In this document: positions 22,915 through 35,554 of the stretch, one piece after another | Numbering within the stretch: position 1 is the first letter of the stretch | How the letters are laid out: every line of letters starts with the position of its first letter | Assembly (NCBI GenBank): GCA_027924645.1 | Contig: BSBN01000140.1 | Span: 13,708,501 to 13,772,500, forward strand | DNA from: Cunninghamia lanceolata | Taxonomy: Eukaryota > Streptophyta > Pinopsida > Cupressales > Cupressaceae | Reading direction: 5' to 3' | DNA: 64,000 nt | Made by a program: the position numbers and the translations under genes | The notes under the pieces: generated by a model | Databases searched by the model: none | What the model saw: the letters and a program-made list of their open reading frames with translations, nothing else | What the model was told of the DNA's origin: nothing

Positions 22915-24325
22915 ATGTCAGGAGAAGGTGGCAGCAGTCCTAAGAAACATGGGGATTTTGATATTCATGAATTCATGTAGAGTTTTGGGGAGCAGATGAG
23001 AAATTTCAAAGATGAACTGGTTCAGTCCAAGTTTAAGGAGGTCTAGAGGTGAAAGTAGACACAATAGTACATTTTCACATGTTAGTAGAGAGCATTTCAT
23101 TCCTTGTAGACATGACATACATCTGAGTAGACATGATGCTCAGAGACATGACAAACATCGAGAACACACTCCTAAATTTACAGGTAGAGCCACAGTGACT
23201 GCTGATGATAGACCACTTCAGCCAAAATTTGAAACTATCAAAGAGGAATCTTCATCATCATCAGAAGAAGTGGTAGTCAATCTTAGAGATAATATCATGA
23301 TGGTACATGATGAATACAATTTGTTACCCGCTGAAGTTAGGACGGCCCTTAACTTCAACTCTTTCATGAACCAAAGAAGGGAAAGGAATAAGAGTATCAA
23401 AGAACATAAACATAAAAAGAAAGATAAGAAAGAACACAGAGAATATAAGGAGGCATTAAACAAAGTTCCACTTCCCAACTTTGATGGCAGTGAAAAGATA
23501 ATTGCTAGAACTTGGGTTCACAAACTGGATACTTTTCTTTCACTTAAACCTATGAGGGAAGCAAAAGCCATTTGGTTTACAACCATGCACTTAGAGGGGA
23601 TAGCTTACGATTGGTGGCATCATGGTTTGGTCTCACAAAACCATGGGATAATCACTGCTTATGATAAGTTTACTCGTAAACTGATATCTAGGTTGGATAA
23701 GAAGGACATGGACATCTATTATAGAGATTTAGCTCATCTGAAATAGGTGGGTAGATTGGATGCACATATAAATGAATTTCAAAAGATTGATGTCATGGTC
23801 CTAGAGATGGAAGAAAGTAGAGTGGTTATGCTTTTTGTTGAGGGTTTGAGTGACAAGATGTGTGGCTTGGTGAAAGTACACAAGCCCAAGACTTTAGATG
23901 AGGCTATTAAGCTTGCTATGGACTTGGACACCACTCCTGTACCAACTCAATTTCAAAAGAATACTTTCAAAGGTGGAAGTTCAAATCAGAAAAGATTCAA
24001 TAATCCAAAGTCCAATCATGCTAATGCAATCAATGATGAGAGAAATGAATTGAGAAGGAAAAAATTGTGTTTCTCATGCAAGCAACCATGGGAAGCTAGT
24101 CACAGATGCCTTGGGAAAGGCAAGGTACACCTTATAGAGGTAGTTTCAGATGAGGAAAGTGATGAGCATGAGGAGATAGGTTCACATAGTGATGCTGATC
24201 CTACAGAGAAGAACCCTCAATTGGAGCTTGAGGTCCATGATACAAGTGGTTCATGGGGTGTTACTATTGCCTCTATCTCAGGTATTCCTAAGTATCATTC
24301 TTTCCGATTGAGAGGGGTACTTTAG
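22915..24325 (+). pseudogene. gag: G1 gag (capsid and zinc knuckle)
   Basis: The likely start is the ATG at 22915 (MSGEGGSSPKKHGDFD). After an early TAG and a frameshift near 23035 the frame is open 23012-23746 and, past one TAG at 23744 (probable CAG, Gln), 23747-24325. Capsid motifs are NKVPLPNFDGSEKIIARTWV, AIWFTTMHLEGIAYDWW and DKFTRKLISRLDKKD, typical of Gypsy gag. A CCHC-like finger of the plant Gypsy type lies at 24068-24109 (CFSCKQPWEASHRC). An acidic tail (SDEESDEHEE) follows before the protease. Confidence 0.88.
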
Positions 24326-24433
24326 GGGTAGTGGGTCACTTGTTTAGTTGGTAGTGGTGCCACACACAACTTCATTGATGAGAAGTTGGTGAAGAGGCAT
24401 AACATACAGGCTAAAGACTTTCAAGGATTTTAA
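24326..24433 (+). pseudogene. pol: G1 protease, catalytic Asp lost
   Basis: The active-site stretch reads LVGSGATHNFIDEKLV, where Gypsy proteases have VDSGATHNFI. The single change Asp to Gly removes the catalytic residue. Stops occur just before it (VL-stop-G-stop-WVTC) and after it (GF-stop-VTVADG). The domain sits between gag and RT in the usual order. Confidence 0.82.
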
Positions 24434-25309
24434 GTGACTGTTGCTGATGGTTATACTTTGGATTGCAAACAGAAGATGGAGATTGAGTTTATACATGATG
24501 GGAGGAGGATAATTTTGAGAGCTCTTTCAGATGGTGAGCCTAGGACCATCTCAACTAGATGGATGGAGACATTATTTCACCATGATGATGTGGCATGGGT
24601 AGCACAAGTGATTATCTCTCCCAAATCTTCTCCCTATGGTCCTCATTATGATGTGGATATCCAGTCAGTGTTGGATAAAAATAGTAGAGTCTTTGGTGAC
24701 ATCCCTCCAAGTAGATCTCTAGATAGGGGTTTTGAGCATGTGATAGAGTTAGAGGAGGGCACCAAGCCCATTAATATTCCTCCATATCAACATCCTAGAC
24801 ACTTTAAAGAGGAGATTGAGAGGACCATTCATGAGTTGATAGATATGGGTCACATTCGCCCTTCCTCTAGTCTATTTGCTTCTTCAGTCATGTTGGTAAA
24901 GAAGAAGGATGGCACCATGCATATGTGTATAGATTACAAGGCCCTAAACAAAAAGGCAATTAAGAATAGGTACCTAATTCCTAGGATTGATGAGCTACTA
25001 GATGAGTTGCACGAGGTCATGTTCTTTTCCAAAATTGATCCACATTCAAGATATCATCAAATACATGTCCGAGAGGAGGTTATTCCCAAAATAGCTTTCA
25101 GATGTCACTACGGGCACTATGCATTTTTTGTGATTCCTTTTAGTCTCACTAATGCTCCAGCCACTTTTCAGTCTTGTATGGAGCACGTGTTCAACAAACA
25201 ATTGCAGAAATTCCTGTTAGTGTTTTTTGATGACATACTGATATATAGAAGGACATACGAGGAGCATCTTCTTCATCTTGATGAGGTTCTTGGTATCATG
25301 GAAACCTAA
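24434..25309 (+). pseudogene. pol: G1 reverse transcriptase
   Basis: The piece is 291 codons open, joined in frame to the protease through one stop. RT motifs are in order: SSSLFASSVMLVKKKDGT, MCIDYKALNKKAIKNRYLIP, FFSKIDPHSRYHQI (usually DLRSGYHQI), AFRCHYGHYAFFVIPFSLTNAPATF, and the catalytic FFDD at 25223-25234. The thumb/connection continues past a stop as ILYLGHVISADGVRV and DWLTPINISDLRGFMGLT before a frameshift near 25480. RT makes cDNA from the element RNA. The catalytic Asp pair is kept but the frame is broken. Confidence 0.9.
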
Positions 25310-26060
25310 TATTTGTTTGCTAAGGCTTCCAAGTTTGATTTTGGATTGAGGGAGATCTTATATTTGGGGCATGTAATCAGTGCAGATGGAGTTAGAGTGC
25401 ATGAAGAAAAGATTAGAGCTATTTAGGATTGGCTTACACCTATAAACATTTCAGATTTGAGAGGTTTCATGGGGTTAACAGTTACTACAGGAGGTTTGTG
25501 AGGGGGTTTTCTTAGTTGGCATTACCACTCACCAATCTCACTAAGAAGGGAGCTTTTGGCTGGTCTGCTCATGTATAGGCAACTTTTGATAAGCTGAAGG
25601 AGGTTATGAGCACCACTCCAATTTTAACACTTCCTAATTTTACACAACCATTTGTCCTTGAGTGTGATGCTTCTGGTGAAGGTATTGGGGTTGTGTTAAT
25701 GTAGGACAACCATCCTATTGTGTTTGAGAGTAGAAAATTGAGGGATGTAGAGTGTTTGTATACCACCTATGACAAGGAGATGCTTGCCATCATGCATGCA
25801 TTGGCAAAGTTTCATCAATATTTGGTGGGTGCCAAATTTGTGGTTAGGACAGACGACAATAGTTTAAAGTATTTCTTGGAGCAAAAAGATCTAAATGAAA
25901 GGCAACAAAAGTGGGTCAGAAAGATACAAGCTCATGATTTTGATATAGAGTATGTGAAAGGCAAGAAAAATGTGGTCGCCAATGCCCTTTCTAGGAGGCC
26001 TACACTATGCTCCTTGAGTGAGATTTTAGTAGATTGGAAATCTCAACTTTTGGTTTAGTA
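25310..26060 (+). pseudogene. pol: G1 RT connection and RNase H
   Basis: After the connection, RNase H gives [20 protein letters not shown] (first catalytic Asp), a TAG, then [33 protein letters not shown] (Glu) and FVVRTDDNSLKYFLEQK (Asp). The piece 25720-26058 is open and ends IEYVKGKKNVVANALSRRP, the standard Gypsy RNase H end. Confidence 0.88.
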
Positions 26061-26509
26061 TTCCAAATCTAATTTTACATGTGAGCTTATGGATGGATTG
26101 ATTCAGGATGATAGATACAAGGTACTTGATGACATCATATACTATAAGGATGGGATATTTCTGGTACTTGGGTCAAAGCTTAACCAGTAGATTTTGAGAT
26201 CCATTCATGATTCACCTCTAGCAGGGCATCCAGTTTTCTTTAAAACCTATAGGAAATTTAGAGAGAATTCTCTTGGAAGGGTCTCAAGGATGACGTGATG
26301 TATCATGTTAGAGAGTGCCCGGCTTGTCAGCAAAACAAGTTAGAGCATACTTTCCCATCTAGTCTTCTACAACCTTTTCCTATACCTGAGTAGAAGTGGG
26401 AGAGTATTTCTATGGACTTTACTACTGGACTTTTGAGGATACATGAAAGTAATTGCACATATGTAGTAGTTGATAGGTTGACTAAATATGTAGATTTCTT
26501 TGTCATTCC
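26061..26509 (+). pseudogene. pol: G1 integrase, first half, cut by C3
   Basis: It reads DDRYKVLDDIIYYKDGIFLV, then a zinc-binding part HDSPLAGHPVFFKTYRK and CPACQQNKLEH (H-H-C-C) with one frameshift between, then KWESISMDFTTGLLR with the first catalytic Asp and YVVVDRLTKYVDFFVIP. The C3 LTR begins at 26510. The core resumes at 45936. Confidence 0.87.
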
Positions 26510-27553
26510 TAAAAGGAAGCAAGGTGTGTGGAAATTGCTTCCTACACTAATCTAATGAGGGGAGAGCTATACAAATTCAATTTAATCCTTACAATAAAAG
26601 AAACATAGAACATTTAACAGAGATATTGCAGCAATACACATGAACCAAAAAGAAGACAGAAGAAGAGAGACAAAGATTTACGGTGGGGAAAACCCTTATC
26701 AGGTGAAAAACCCCACACTCAGAAACCTACACAATGTATTATCAAAACTAAAAGTTGTTTACAATACACTTGCAATGCAAGCTTCAATGGTCTTCAACAC
26801 TCATGTATGGAGTCAATTCGGTAGCATAACAGTACCTGTAAAACCTGTCAATACATCTCCTCCTCCAAGGACTTGTTTATATAGAATATACAAGGCAAAA
26901 TTGGTCCTATCTTGAAATGGGCATCCAACTTGGCCTCATGGTCTCAAAACCCACACCTAAGGACACTTAGTCAACATTGTAGAATGTGCTTGAAACTTGT
27001 CCACATGTCTCATATCAAAGAGGTCTCCTATTTCCAAAATGGGCTATGATAGATGCTCTTATGACACTTACAACCGTCAGAGAATCTGTCATAACAGTTA
27101 CAACTTACAGCTGTAAGAGAATCTATCATACATAGGCTCTAAATAGTATATTCTCTTACAACATGTCATAGTCCACCTTGGGGAACCCAAGTATTCCTTT
27201 TTCAAAGATGCTTCATGACACATGTCTTTACTTGTCTTACAATATTCTATTTCTGACTCTTACATGTCATAACTTCATCATAGGAATCCATCATAATCGT
27301 TTCAGTCAAGATTCCCTTACACCACATCCAAGATGCTGACACATGGAAAAATTCTCCTACCACTAAGTGGGATGCCTATCTCCTCATGTGAGGAAAAAAT
27401 TACAAGTTGTCATCTTCCATGTAGGATGACACATCACCGTGCCACATCCCACAAGATGACAATATATAATTTACAATATACACAATGAATTAATAAATAC
27501 AAACATAAATAATGCAAGGAATTACCAAGGTTGAGACACCTTAATTCCCAACA
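26510..27553 (-). repeat. C3 LTR, left
   Basis: 1,044 bp. The minus strand starts TGTTGGGAATTAAGG and ends GCTTCCTTTTA (CA changed to TA). It matches the middle and right LTRs throughout. On the plus strand, TATATAGAATATACAAGG (26877-26894) is a shared AT-rich element. Confidence 0.92.
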
Positions 27554-29270
27554 TTCTCCCACTTGTCGAACACCTTGTAAGATCCAATAGAATAGCAAGA
27601 TTTAATTGTATAGGCAGAGAGGCCCATAGACTCTGAACACCATCTGAACTTCTTTGTGCTCACTAGCTTCGTCAATGCATCTGCAACATTCTTCAAAGTA
27701 TCTACCTTCTCCAAATTTACCTTCCCATCCTCTACCATGTCTAACATGAAGTGAAACTGAACATCAAAATGCTTTGTTCTGGTATGGAAAGTTGGATTGT
27801 TCGCAAGGCTAATCGCACTCTGACTGTCACAACTGATGTTTATTTGACGTGCATCAACACCAATATCTGAACACAATCTCTTAAGCCAAATGGGTTCCTT
27901 AGAAGCATGAGTTGCTGCCATGTACTTAGCTTCTGTCATGGACAAAGCAACCATAGGTTGTCGCTTACTCATCAAACTAATAGCACCACCAAATAGTGTA
28001 AACACATAACGACTGGTGGATCTCCTGTTGTCAATGTCACCTACCCAATCTAAATCCACAAATCCATGAATATCAGTAGAATGCAGAGGTCTTGTAACAC
28101 TACCATGATAGCATATGGAATACTCAGAAGTACCCCTCAAATATCTAAACTCTCGCTTAACTGCATCCCAATGAACTCGTCCAGGATTAGCCATAAATCG
28201 ACTAAGAACTCTCACTGCTTGGGCAATGTCTGGCCTTGTACAGACCATAGCATATATCAAACTACCAACAACACTAGCATAAGGTACTCTTCTCATGTCC
28301 TCCACCTCACTGGGAGATTTTGGAGAATTCTCAATAGACAACTTTGTCCCCAAAGAAATAGGAACACACAATGGTCTACAATCTGCCATGTTGAACCTAT
28401 CCAACACAGTCTTCACATACTTACTCTGGATTAACCAAAGTTTTCTATTGGTTTTGTCTCTTCTGATTACCATTCCTAGAATGTACTTAGCTTCCCTTAA
28501 ATATTTCATTTCAAATTGTGCTAACAACTGAGATTTGAAATCAGAAATCATATTCTTACCCTTCCCAATGAGCAACATATCATCAACATACAGTGCAACA
28601 ATGAGAATATGATCACCATCATACTTAAAATACAGACAGTGATCTAATTTTGATCTCACAAATCCAATAGACAACACAAAAGAATCAAACTTCAAGTACC
28701 ATCTCCTAGGAGACTACTTCAAACAATACAAAGACTTCTTTATTTTGCAAACCAAATTTTCTTTACCTTTCACCATGTAATGCTCTCGCTGTGACATGTA
28801 GATTTGTTCCTCCAAGTCACCATGAAGGAAAGCTATCTTCACATCCATCTGTTCTACCTCTAAGTCATAAGCTGCTTCAAGAAACAACAAGAATCAAATG
28901 GATGTCATCTTTTCAATATGAGAGAAGATCTCACCATAATCTATAACCTCCACTTGTGAATACCCCTTCGCAACCAATCTGGCCTTAGACTTTTCAACAC
29001 TACCATCTACACCAAATTTGTTCTTGAACATTGATTTGTATCTAATGGGTTTCCATCTAGGAGGCAAAGATAACAAATCCCAAGTTTGATTCTTTTCCAA
29101 AGAAGCCATTTCATACTCCATGGCCTCCTTCTAGGAACCTACATCTTTCATTTCCATAGCCTCTGATATAGTTCTAGGTTCATAACTGTTAGTAACCAAA
29201 GCATAAGCACAACTAGAATCAACCAATGTAAAACCAAGCCTTTTAGGTTTTTTTCTTATCCGTGTAGACC
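27554..29270 (-). pseudogene. pol: C3 copy 1: RT and RNase H
   Basis: The main open piece is 27541-28695 (384 codons); its last codons and stop fall inside the left LTR. It gives the RT catalytic YVDD (28579-28590) in ALYVDDMLLIGKG, then YLREAKYILGMVI, SVVGSLIYAMVCTRPDIAQAV, RNase H motifs DLDWVGDIDNRRSTSRY, SMTEAKYMAATHAS and ISCDSQSAISLANN, and RTKHFDVQFHF. The RT start lies at 28894-29121 (EMASLEKNQTWDLLSLP, ARLVAKGYSQVEVIDYGEIF). Stops near 28713 and 28890 separate them. The type resembles the Tork/Tnt1 group by inference. Confidence 0.9.
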
Positions 29271-30036
29271 TCCTCAGGGGCTAAGGTTGAGGTTTAGCTT
29301 CTTCATCTGAGCTTTTAGAGCTGTAAGAACTCTCCTCATCATCAGGTCCAACATTATCTTTTTGTTCAGTCTTCTCAGGGGTAGCAGAAAATTGAACAAC
29401 ATCCTCTTTCTTTTCTTTTTCTTCTGGCTATAAAATAGTGGAAGAAGGTGTAAGCTCTCTGAAGATGACACTTCTTCTATACAACACTTTTTCAGCCACA
29501 AGATCCCAAATCTTGTAACCTTTCACACTGATACCATAGCCAATGAAGATTCACTTAACAGCCTTGTTCTCTAACTTTGACCTCTTCTCCCTAGGCACAT
29601 GTGGATACACCTCACAACCAAATACAAGAAGATGCCTTATTGAAATCTTTCTACCAGACCACACATCCAAGGGTTTCTTTCCAACAAGAGCTGATGTAGG
29701 AGATCTATTTACCAGATAGGAAGCAGTGGCAGCAGCTTCAGCCCAAAACATTTGTTCTAGGTCAGCTCTATTAAGCATACTCCTAGCCTTCTCCATTAGT
29801 GTCCTATTCATCCTCTCTGCAACTCTATTTTCCTGCGGGGTGTATGGAGTTGTCTTATGTCTTTCAATCCCAAGTTCTTTGCAATATTTATTAAATTTTG
29901 TAGAACAGAACTCACCACCGTTGTCTGTTCTCAAACATTTAATCTTTTTACCAGTCTGATTTTTGGCGAAGGCCTTAAACTCCTTAAACTTACTATAGAC
30001 TTCAAGTTTGCTTCTGAGAAAATAAATCCATGTCCT
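29271..30036 (-). pseudogene. pol: C3 copy 1: integrase
   Basis: The core piece is 29551-29934: MRTDNGGEFCSTKFNKYCKE with the second catalytic Asp, TTPYTPQENRVAERMNRTL with the Glu, and FWAEAAATASYLVNRSP and PLDVWSGRKISIRHLLVFG. The stop at the end of this piece (29548-29550) interrupts the family's FIGYG segment. An acidic linker with stops (29274-29501) joins it to RT. Confidence 0.88.
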
Positions 30037-30387
30037 TCAACTGTAGTCATGTATGAAAGATACAAAATATATAGATTTTGATAATGAAGGAACATTAACA
30101 GCACCAAATACATTACAATGAACAAGGTCCAACACACCAGAAGATTTATGAGAACTCGAGTAAACCTGAACATGATTTTGTTTTCCATATATGCAATGTT
30201 CACAAAAGTCAAACTCAAGATTACAATCATCTAACCCCTCAACGATGTTCTTATTTTTCACAGTACATAGAACCTTCTCACTAATGTGGCCAAATCTCTT
30301 ATGCCATAACATTGTCTTTTTAGCAGGAAGCTTAACTTCCAATGCACGGTTACAACCATCAGGACTAGACACAACAGATATCTTCAC
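30037..30387 (-). pseudogene. pol: C3 copy 1: GAG-pre-integrase and integrase start
   Basis: It reads LWHKRFGHISEKVLCTVKN, then FCEHCIYGKQNHVQ, the zinc-binding H-H-C-C of Copia integrase, then SGVLDLVHCNVFGAVNVP and YFVSFIHDYS. The usual DD of FIDDYS is HD here, so one residue of the first acidic pair is changed. In copy 2 the same place reads FIDYYS. Confidence 0.86.
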
Positions 30388-30870
30388 TGCTCATTTAGAT
30401 GGTGTTGATGAAGTGACAGCTGCCCTCTTCCTTGAGTTAGAAGAACTATTGCATTGTGAAATGCATGCCTCCAGATGGAATAAAGTACCTCTCCTAGTAC
30501 CCTTAGCAAGCACCATAGCTCCTCTAGTCATCTTGCATCCTTTTTTTGAAAAAAACAACCTACACACCTACACGATTCAACATACTTACAGAAAGCAGGT
30601 CCCATTAGGGAATCAGATAGAGACTCTTCCACGACCAACAATCTTCAGATGAGAGTCATCACCTAGACACCTTTCCACCATCGAACTCCTCATACTTTAT
30701 AAACCAGTCTCAATGCGAGGTCATGTGGAATGATGCACCAAAGTCAATCAACCACACATCATCAGATGCATGGGTTGCTAGGGCTGCGATGAAGGCATCA
30801 CCATCACTTTGTACTTGTTAGAATTTGAATCATGAGATTTCTTCTTTTTTTTCTCCTCCTCCTTGCATTC
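30388..30870 (-). pseudogene. pol: C3 copy 1: protease
   Basis: The active-site region reads WLIDFGASFHMTSH at about 30720-30765, where Copia proteases have DSGAS. The catalytic Asp is kept and the next Ser is Phe. EWFIKYEEF-like and MVLAKGTRRGTLFHLEA regions follow with stops between. This part joins gag to the GAG-pre-integrase domain. Confidence 0.75.
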
Positions 30871-31549
30871 CTTTCAGAAATGCCCAGTTTTGCCACAGTT
30901 CCAACAAAGAGCCTTGGACTTTCTAGGAGATTTGGATCTACCCTTCTCAACATTCTTGTCCTTCTTTTTCCCTTTCTCCTTGGGTCTTACACGGATTGCA
31001 AGAGCGTCTTTGGCTGCCTTCGAAGACTTTCTCCGCATCTCTTCAGACAAAAGTGAAGAAGCCACTTCATCCATTTTGAATGTGGATGTGGTGCTTCCAA
31101 TAGCCATGACAAGGTGATCCCACGAGTCTAGCAAAGAACAAAGCAAGGTCATACAACGATCCTCCTCCTCCATCTTCACACCAATGGATGTTAATTGTGC
31201 AAGCAACATGTTGAAAGCATTCATATGTTTGGCAACGGATCCTCTGTCCTCCATTCGAAGAGAATACTTCTTTCTCAGAAAAACTTTGTTAACTAGGGAT
31301 TTGGCTTGATACACATCTCCCAACTTCTTCCAAAGCAAGTTTGTAGTAGCCTCCTCATGGACATTTAATAGAACAAAATCAGCAAGACTATGTCTTATGA
31401 GACCCTTAGCCTTCTGAACCTTGATAGTTTCCACTAATAGTTTCCCAGAGGTCTTAGTCTACAAGCATGTCTTCCATCTTGATCTTCCACAGTTCAAAAT
31501 TAGTGCCATTGAATTTCTCCACCTCTATCCTTCTAGATGTGCTTGCCAT
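30871..31549 (-). pseudogene. gag: C3 copy 1: gag
   Basis: The likely ATG at 31549 gives MASTSRRIEVEKFNGTNFEL. The open piece 30874-31434 continues with KGLIRHSLADFVLLNVHEEA, LWKKLGDVYQAKSLVNKVFL, MEDRGSVAKHMNAFNML and MTLLCSLLDSWDHLVMAIG. It ends in a basic stretch and the zinc knuckle CWNCGKTGHF, stop, KEC (about 30869-30910). The stop TGA is a probable former Arg codon. Relative to copy 2 a short piece near 31430 is missing. Confidence 0.88.
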
Positions 31550-31650
31550 CTCCTTGCAGCAATAAGATTTAGAATACTCTACACAGGCTCCCATTCAACT
31601 TAAGATCAGCTAAAAAAACCTTACCTAACAACTAGGACCAAAGGTGATCA

Positions 31651-31663
31651 AGCTCTGATACCA
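31651..31663 (-). other. Primer-binding site of C3 copy 1
   Basis: The minus strand reads TGGTATCAGAGCT, an exact tRNA-Met PBS, two bases inside the middle LTR. Confidence 0.9.
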
Positions 31664-31665
31664 AC

Positions 31666-32719
31666 TGAAAGGAAGCAATGTGTGTAGAAATCGCTTCCTA
31701 CACTAATCTAATGAGGGGAGAGCTATACAAATTTAATTTAATCCTTAAAATAATAGCACCATAGAACATCTAACAGAGATATTGCAGCAATACAAATGAA
31801 CCAGAAAGAAGACAGAAGAAAAGAGACAAAGATTTATAGTGGGGAAAACCCTTATCGGGTGAAAAACCCCACACTCAGAAACCTGCACAATGTATTATCA
31901 AAACTTAAAGTTGTTTACAATACACTTGCAATTCAAGCTTCAATAGTCTTCGATAATCATGTCTGGAGTCAATCCAGCAGTATAACAGTATCTGTAAGAC
32001 CTGTAAATACATCTCCTCCTCCAAGCACCTGTTTATATAGAATATACAAGGTAGAATTGGTCCTATCTTGAGATGGGAGTCTAACTTGGCCTCATGGCCC
32101 AAAACCCATGCCTAAGGACACTTGGTCAACATTCTAGATTGTGCCTCACACTTGTCCATAGCTTCCATCCCAAAGAGGTTGCCTATTTCAAAAATGGGCT
32201 ATGATAGATGTTGTTACAACACTTACGACCGTCACCGAATCTGTCATAGCGGTTACAACTTACAATTGTAAGAGAATCTATCATACACAAGCTATAAATA
32301 GCATATTCTCTTACAACATGTCATAGTCCACCTTGGGGCGCCCAAATATGCCTTTTTCAAAGATGCTTCATGACACATGTCTTCACCTATCTTACAAGTT
32401 TCTATTTTTGACTCTTACATGTCATAACTTCATCATAGGAATCTGTCATAACCGTTTCGGTCATGATTCCCTTACACAACGTCCAAGATTTTGACACATG
32501 AAAAAATTCTCCTACCACTAAGTGGGATGCCTATCTCCTCATGTGAGGACAAAATTACAAGTTGTCATCTCCCATGTAGGATGACACATCACCATGCCAC
32601 ATCCCACAACATGACAATATGGAATTTATAATTTATTTACAACATAGGCAATGAATTAATAAATAGAAACATAAATAATGCAAGGAATTAATCAGGTTGA
32701 GACACCTTAATTCTGATCA
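31666..32719 (-). repeat. C3 LTR, middle (shared)
   Basis: 1,054 bp. The minus strand starts TGATCAGAATTAAGG (other copies TGTTGGGAATTAAGG) and ends GCTTCCTTTCA. It serves as 5' LTR of copy 1 and 3' LTR of copy 2. Confidence 0.92.
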
Positions 32720-34420
32720 TTCTTTGACTTGTTGAACACCTTGTAAGAGCCAATAGAATAATAGGATTTAACTGCTATAGGCCGAGAGGCCGATAGACTC
32801 CAAACACCATTTGAACTTCTCTGTGCTCACTGGCTTCGTCAATGCATCTGTAACATTCTTCAAAGTATCTACTTTCTCCAAATTTACCTTCCCATCCTCT
32901 ACCATGTCTCATACAAAGTGAAACTAAACATCAATATGCTTTGTTCTGGCATGGAAAGTTAGATTATTCACAAGGCAAATCGTACTCTGACTGTCACAAC
33001 TGATTGTTATCTGACCTGCAACAATACCAATATTTGAACACAATCTCTTAAGCCAAATGGATTCCTTAGAAGCATGAGTTTTTGTGATGTACTCAGCTTT
33101 AGTCATGGACAAAGAAACCATAGGTTGTTTCTTACTCATCCAACTAATAGGACCACCAAACAGTGTAAACACATAAGCATTGGTGGATCTCCTACTATCA
33201 ATGTCACTTGCCCAATCTAAATCCACAAATCCACGAATATCAACAAAATGTGGAGGTCTTGTAACATTACCATGATAGCATATGGAATACTCAGAATTAC
33301 CCCTCAAATATCTAAACACTCACTTACCTACATCCCAATGAACTCATCGAGGATTAGCCATAAATTGACTAAGAAATCCCACTACTTGGGCAATGTCTGG
33401 CCTTGTACAGACCATAGCATACATCAAACTACCAACAACACTAGCATAAGGTACTCTACTCATGTCCTCCACCTCACTAGGAGATTTTGCACAATCCTCA
33501 ATAGACAACTTTGTCCCCAAAGAAATAGGAACACACAATGGTCTACAATTTGCGATGCTGAACCTATCCAACACAGTCTTCACATACTTACTTTGGCTTA
33601 ACCAAAGTTTTTTGTTGGTTTTGTCTCTTTTAATTTCCATTCCTAGAATGTACCTAGCTCCCCCTAAATATTTCATTTCAAACTGTGCTGACAACTGATA
33701 TTTGAAATTAGAAATCATATTATTACCCTTCCCAATGAGAAACATATCATCAACATATAGTATAACAATGAGAATACGATCACCATCAAACTTAAAATAC
33801 ACATAGTGATTCGATTTCGATCTCACAAACCCAATAGGCAACACAAAGGCATCAAACTTCAAGTACCACCTCCTAGGAGACTACTTCAAACCATACAAAG
33901 ACTTATTTAATTTGCAAACCAAATTTTCTTCACCTTTCACCATGTAATGATCTAGCTGTGACATGTAGATTTCTTCCTCCAAGTAACCATGAAGGAAAGT
34001 TGTCTTCACATCCATCTGTTCTACTTCTAAGTCATAAGATGCTAGAAGAGACAACATGAATCAAATGGATGTCATTTTTGCAACGTGAGAGAAGATCTCA
34101 CCATAATCTATACCCTCCATTTGTGAATACCCCTTCGCAACCAATCTAGCATTATACTTCTTAACACTGCCATCTGCACCAAATTTCTTCTTGAACACCA
34201 ATTTGCATCTAATGGGTTTCCATCCAAGAGGCAAAGGCACCAAGTCCTATGTTTGATTTTTTTCTAAAGAAGCCATTTTATCCTCCATGGACTCCTTCCA
34301 GGAACCTGTATCTTTCATTTCCATGGCCTCCGATATAGTTCTAGGTTCATCATAGTTAGTAACCAAAGCATAAGAACAACTAGAATCAAGAAATGTAAAA
34401 CCAAACCTTTCAGGTTGCTT
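32720..34420 (-). pseudogene. pol: C3 copy 2: RT and RNase H
   Basis: Pieces: 33344-33862 RT with YVDD (33746-33757) and YLGGARYILGMEIKRDKTNK; 32924-33319 RNase H with DLDWASDIDSRRSTNAY, SMTKAEYITKTHAS and ISCDSQSTICLVNN; and 34061-34243 RT start (ARLVAKGYSQMEGIDYGEIF). Breaks fall at positions different from copy 1, so the two copies have decayed independently. Confidence 0.9.
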
Positions 34421-35122
34421 TCTTATCTGTGTAGACCTCCTCAGGGGCTAAGGTTGAGGTTCAACTTCTTCATTTGAGATTTTGGAGTTGTAAGAACTCT
34501 CCTCATCATCAGGTCCAACATTGTTTTTCCATTCATTCTTATTAGTGGTAGCAGGAAACTGAACAACATCCTCTTTCTTTTCTTTTTCTTCTGGATTTAA
34601 AATAATGGAAGAAGGTGTAAGCTCTCTGAAGATGAAACTTCTTATATACAACAATTTTTCAGCCACAGTATCCGAAAGCTTGTATCCTTTCACACCGACA
34701 CCATAGCCAATGAAGATACACTTAACAACCTTGTTCTCCAACTTTGACTGCTTCTCCCTAGGCATATCTGCATATTCCTCACAACCAAAAACACAAAGAT
34801 GCCTTAATGAAGGCTTTCTACTAGATCACACCTTTATGGGTGTCTTTCCAACAAGAGCTGATGTAGGAGATCTATTTACCAGATAGCAAGCAGTGGCAAC
34901 AACTTCACCCCAAAACTTTTGTTCTAGGCCAACAACACTAAGCATACTCCTAGCCTTCTCCATCAGTGTCCTATTCATCCTCTCTGCAACTCCATTTTTT
35001 TGTGGGGTGTACGAAGTTGTCTAATGTCTTTCAATCCCAAGTTCCTTGTAATATTTATCAAATTATGTAGAACAAAACTCACCACCATTGTCAGTTCTCA
35101 AACATTTAATCTTTTTACCAGT
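34421..35122 (-). pseudogene. pol: C3 copy 2: integrase core and linker
   Basis: 34448-34765 is open and gives the linker (KCIFIGYGVGVKGYKLSD, then an acidic part). Upstream, 34770-35105 holds the core: CLRTDNGGEFCST-like, RHxTTxYTPQKNGVAERMNRTL-like with the Glu, LVNRSPTSALVGK, with several stops. Confidence 0.82.
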
Positions 35123-35554
35123 CTAATTTTTAGCAAAAGCTTTAAACTCCTTAAACTTACTATAGACTTCAGATTTGCTTCTGAGAATATAAATCCATGT
35201 CCTTCTACTATAGTAATCTATGAAAGATACAAAATATACAGATTTTGATAATGAAGGAACATTAACATGACCAAATACATTAGAATGAACAAGGTCCAAC
35301 ATAGTAGAAGACTTATGAGAACTCAAGTAAAACTGAACACGGTTTTGTTCTCCATATATGCAATGTTCGTAAAAGTCAAACTCAAGATTACAATCATCTA
35401 ACCCCTCAATGAAGTTCTTATTTTTCAGGGTACACACACCCTTCTCACTAATGTGGCCAAATCTCTTATGCCATATCATTTTCTTTGCAGTAGAAAGCTT
35501 AACTTCCAATGCATGGTTACAACTATCAAGACTAGATACAACTGATTTCTTCAC
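35123..35554 (-). pseudogene. pol: C3 copy 2: GAG-pre-integrase and integrase start
   Basis: 143 codons open. It gives IWHKRFGHISEKGVCTLKN, DFYEHCIYGEQN (one Cys of the zinc site is Tyr), MLDLVHSNVFGHVNVP and YFVSFIDYYSRRTWIYILRS, then KSEVYSKFKEFKAFAKN. Confidence 0.86.

Noticed and set aside
28066..28531. Plus-strand frames opposite the C3 RT and RNase H, repeated at 33248-33698
   Set aside because: Antisense shadows of the Copia pol in both tandem copies; their similarity follows from the duplication.
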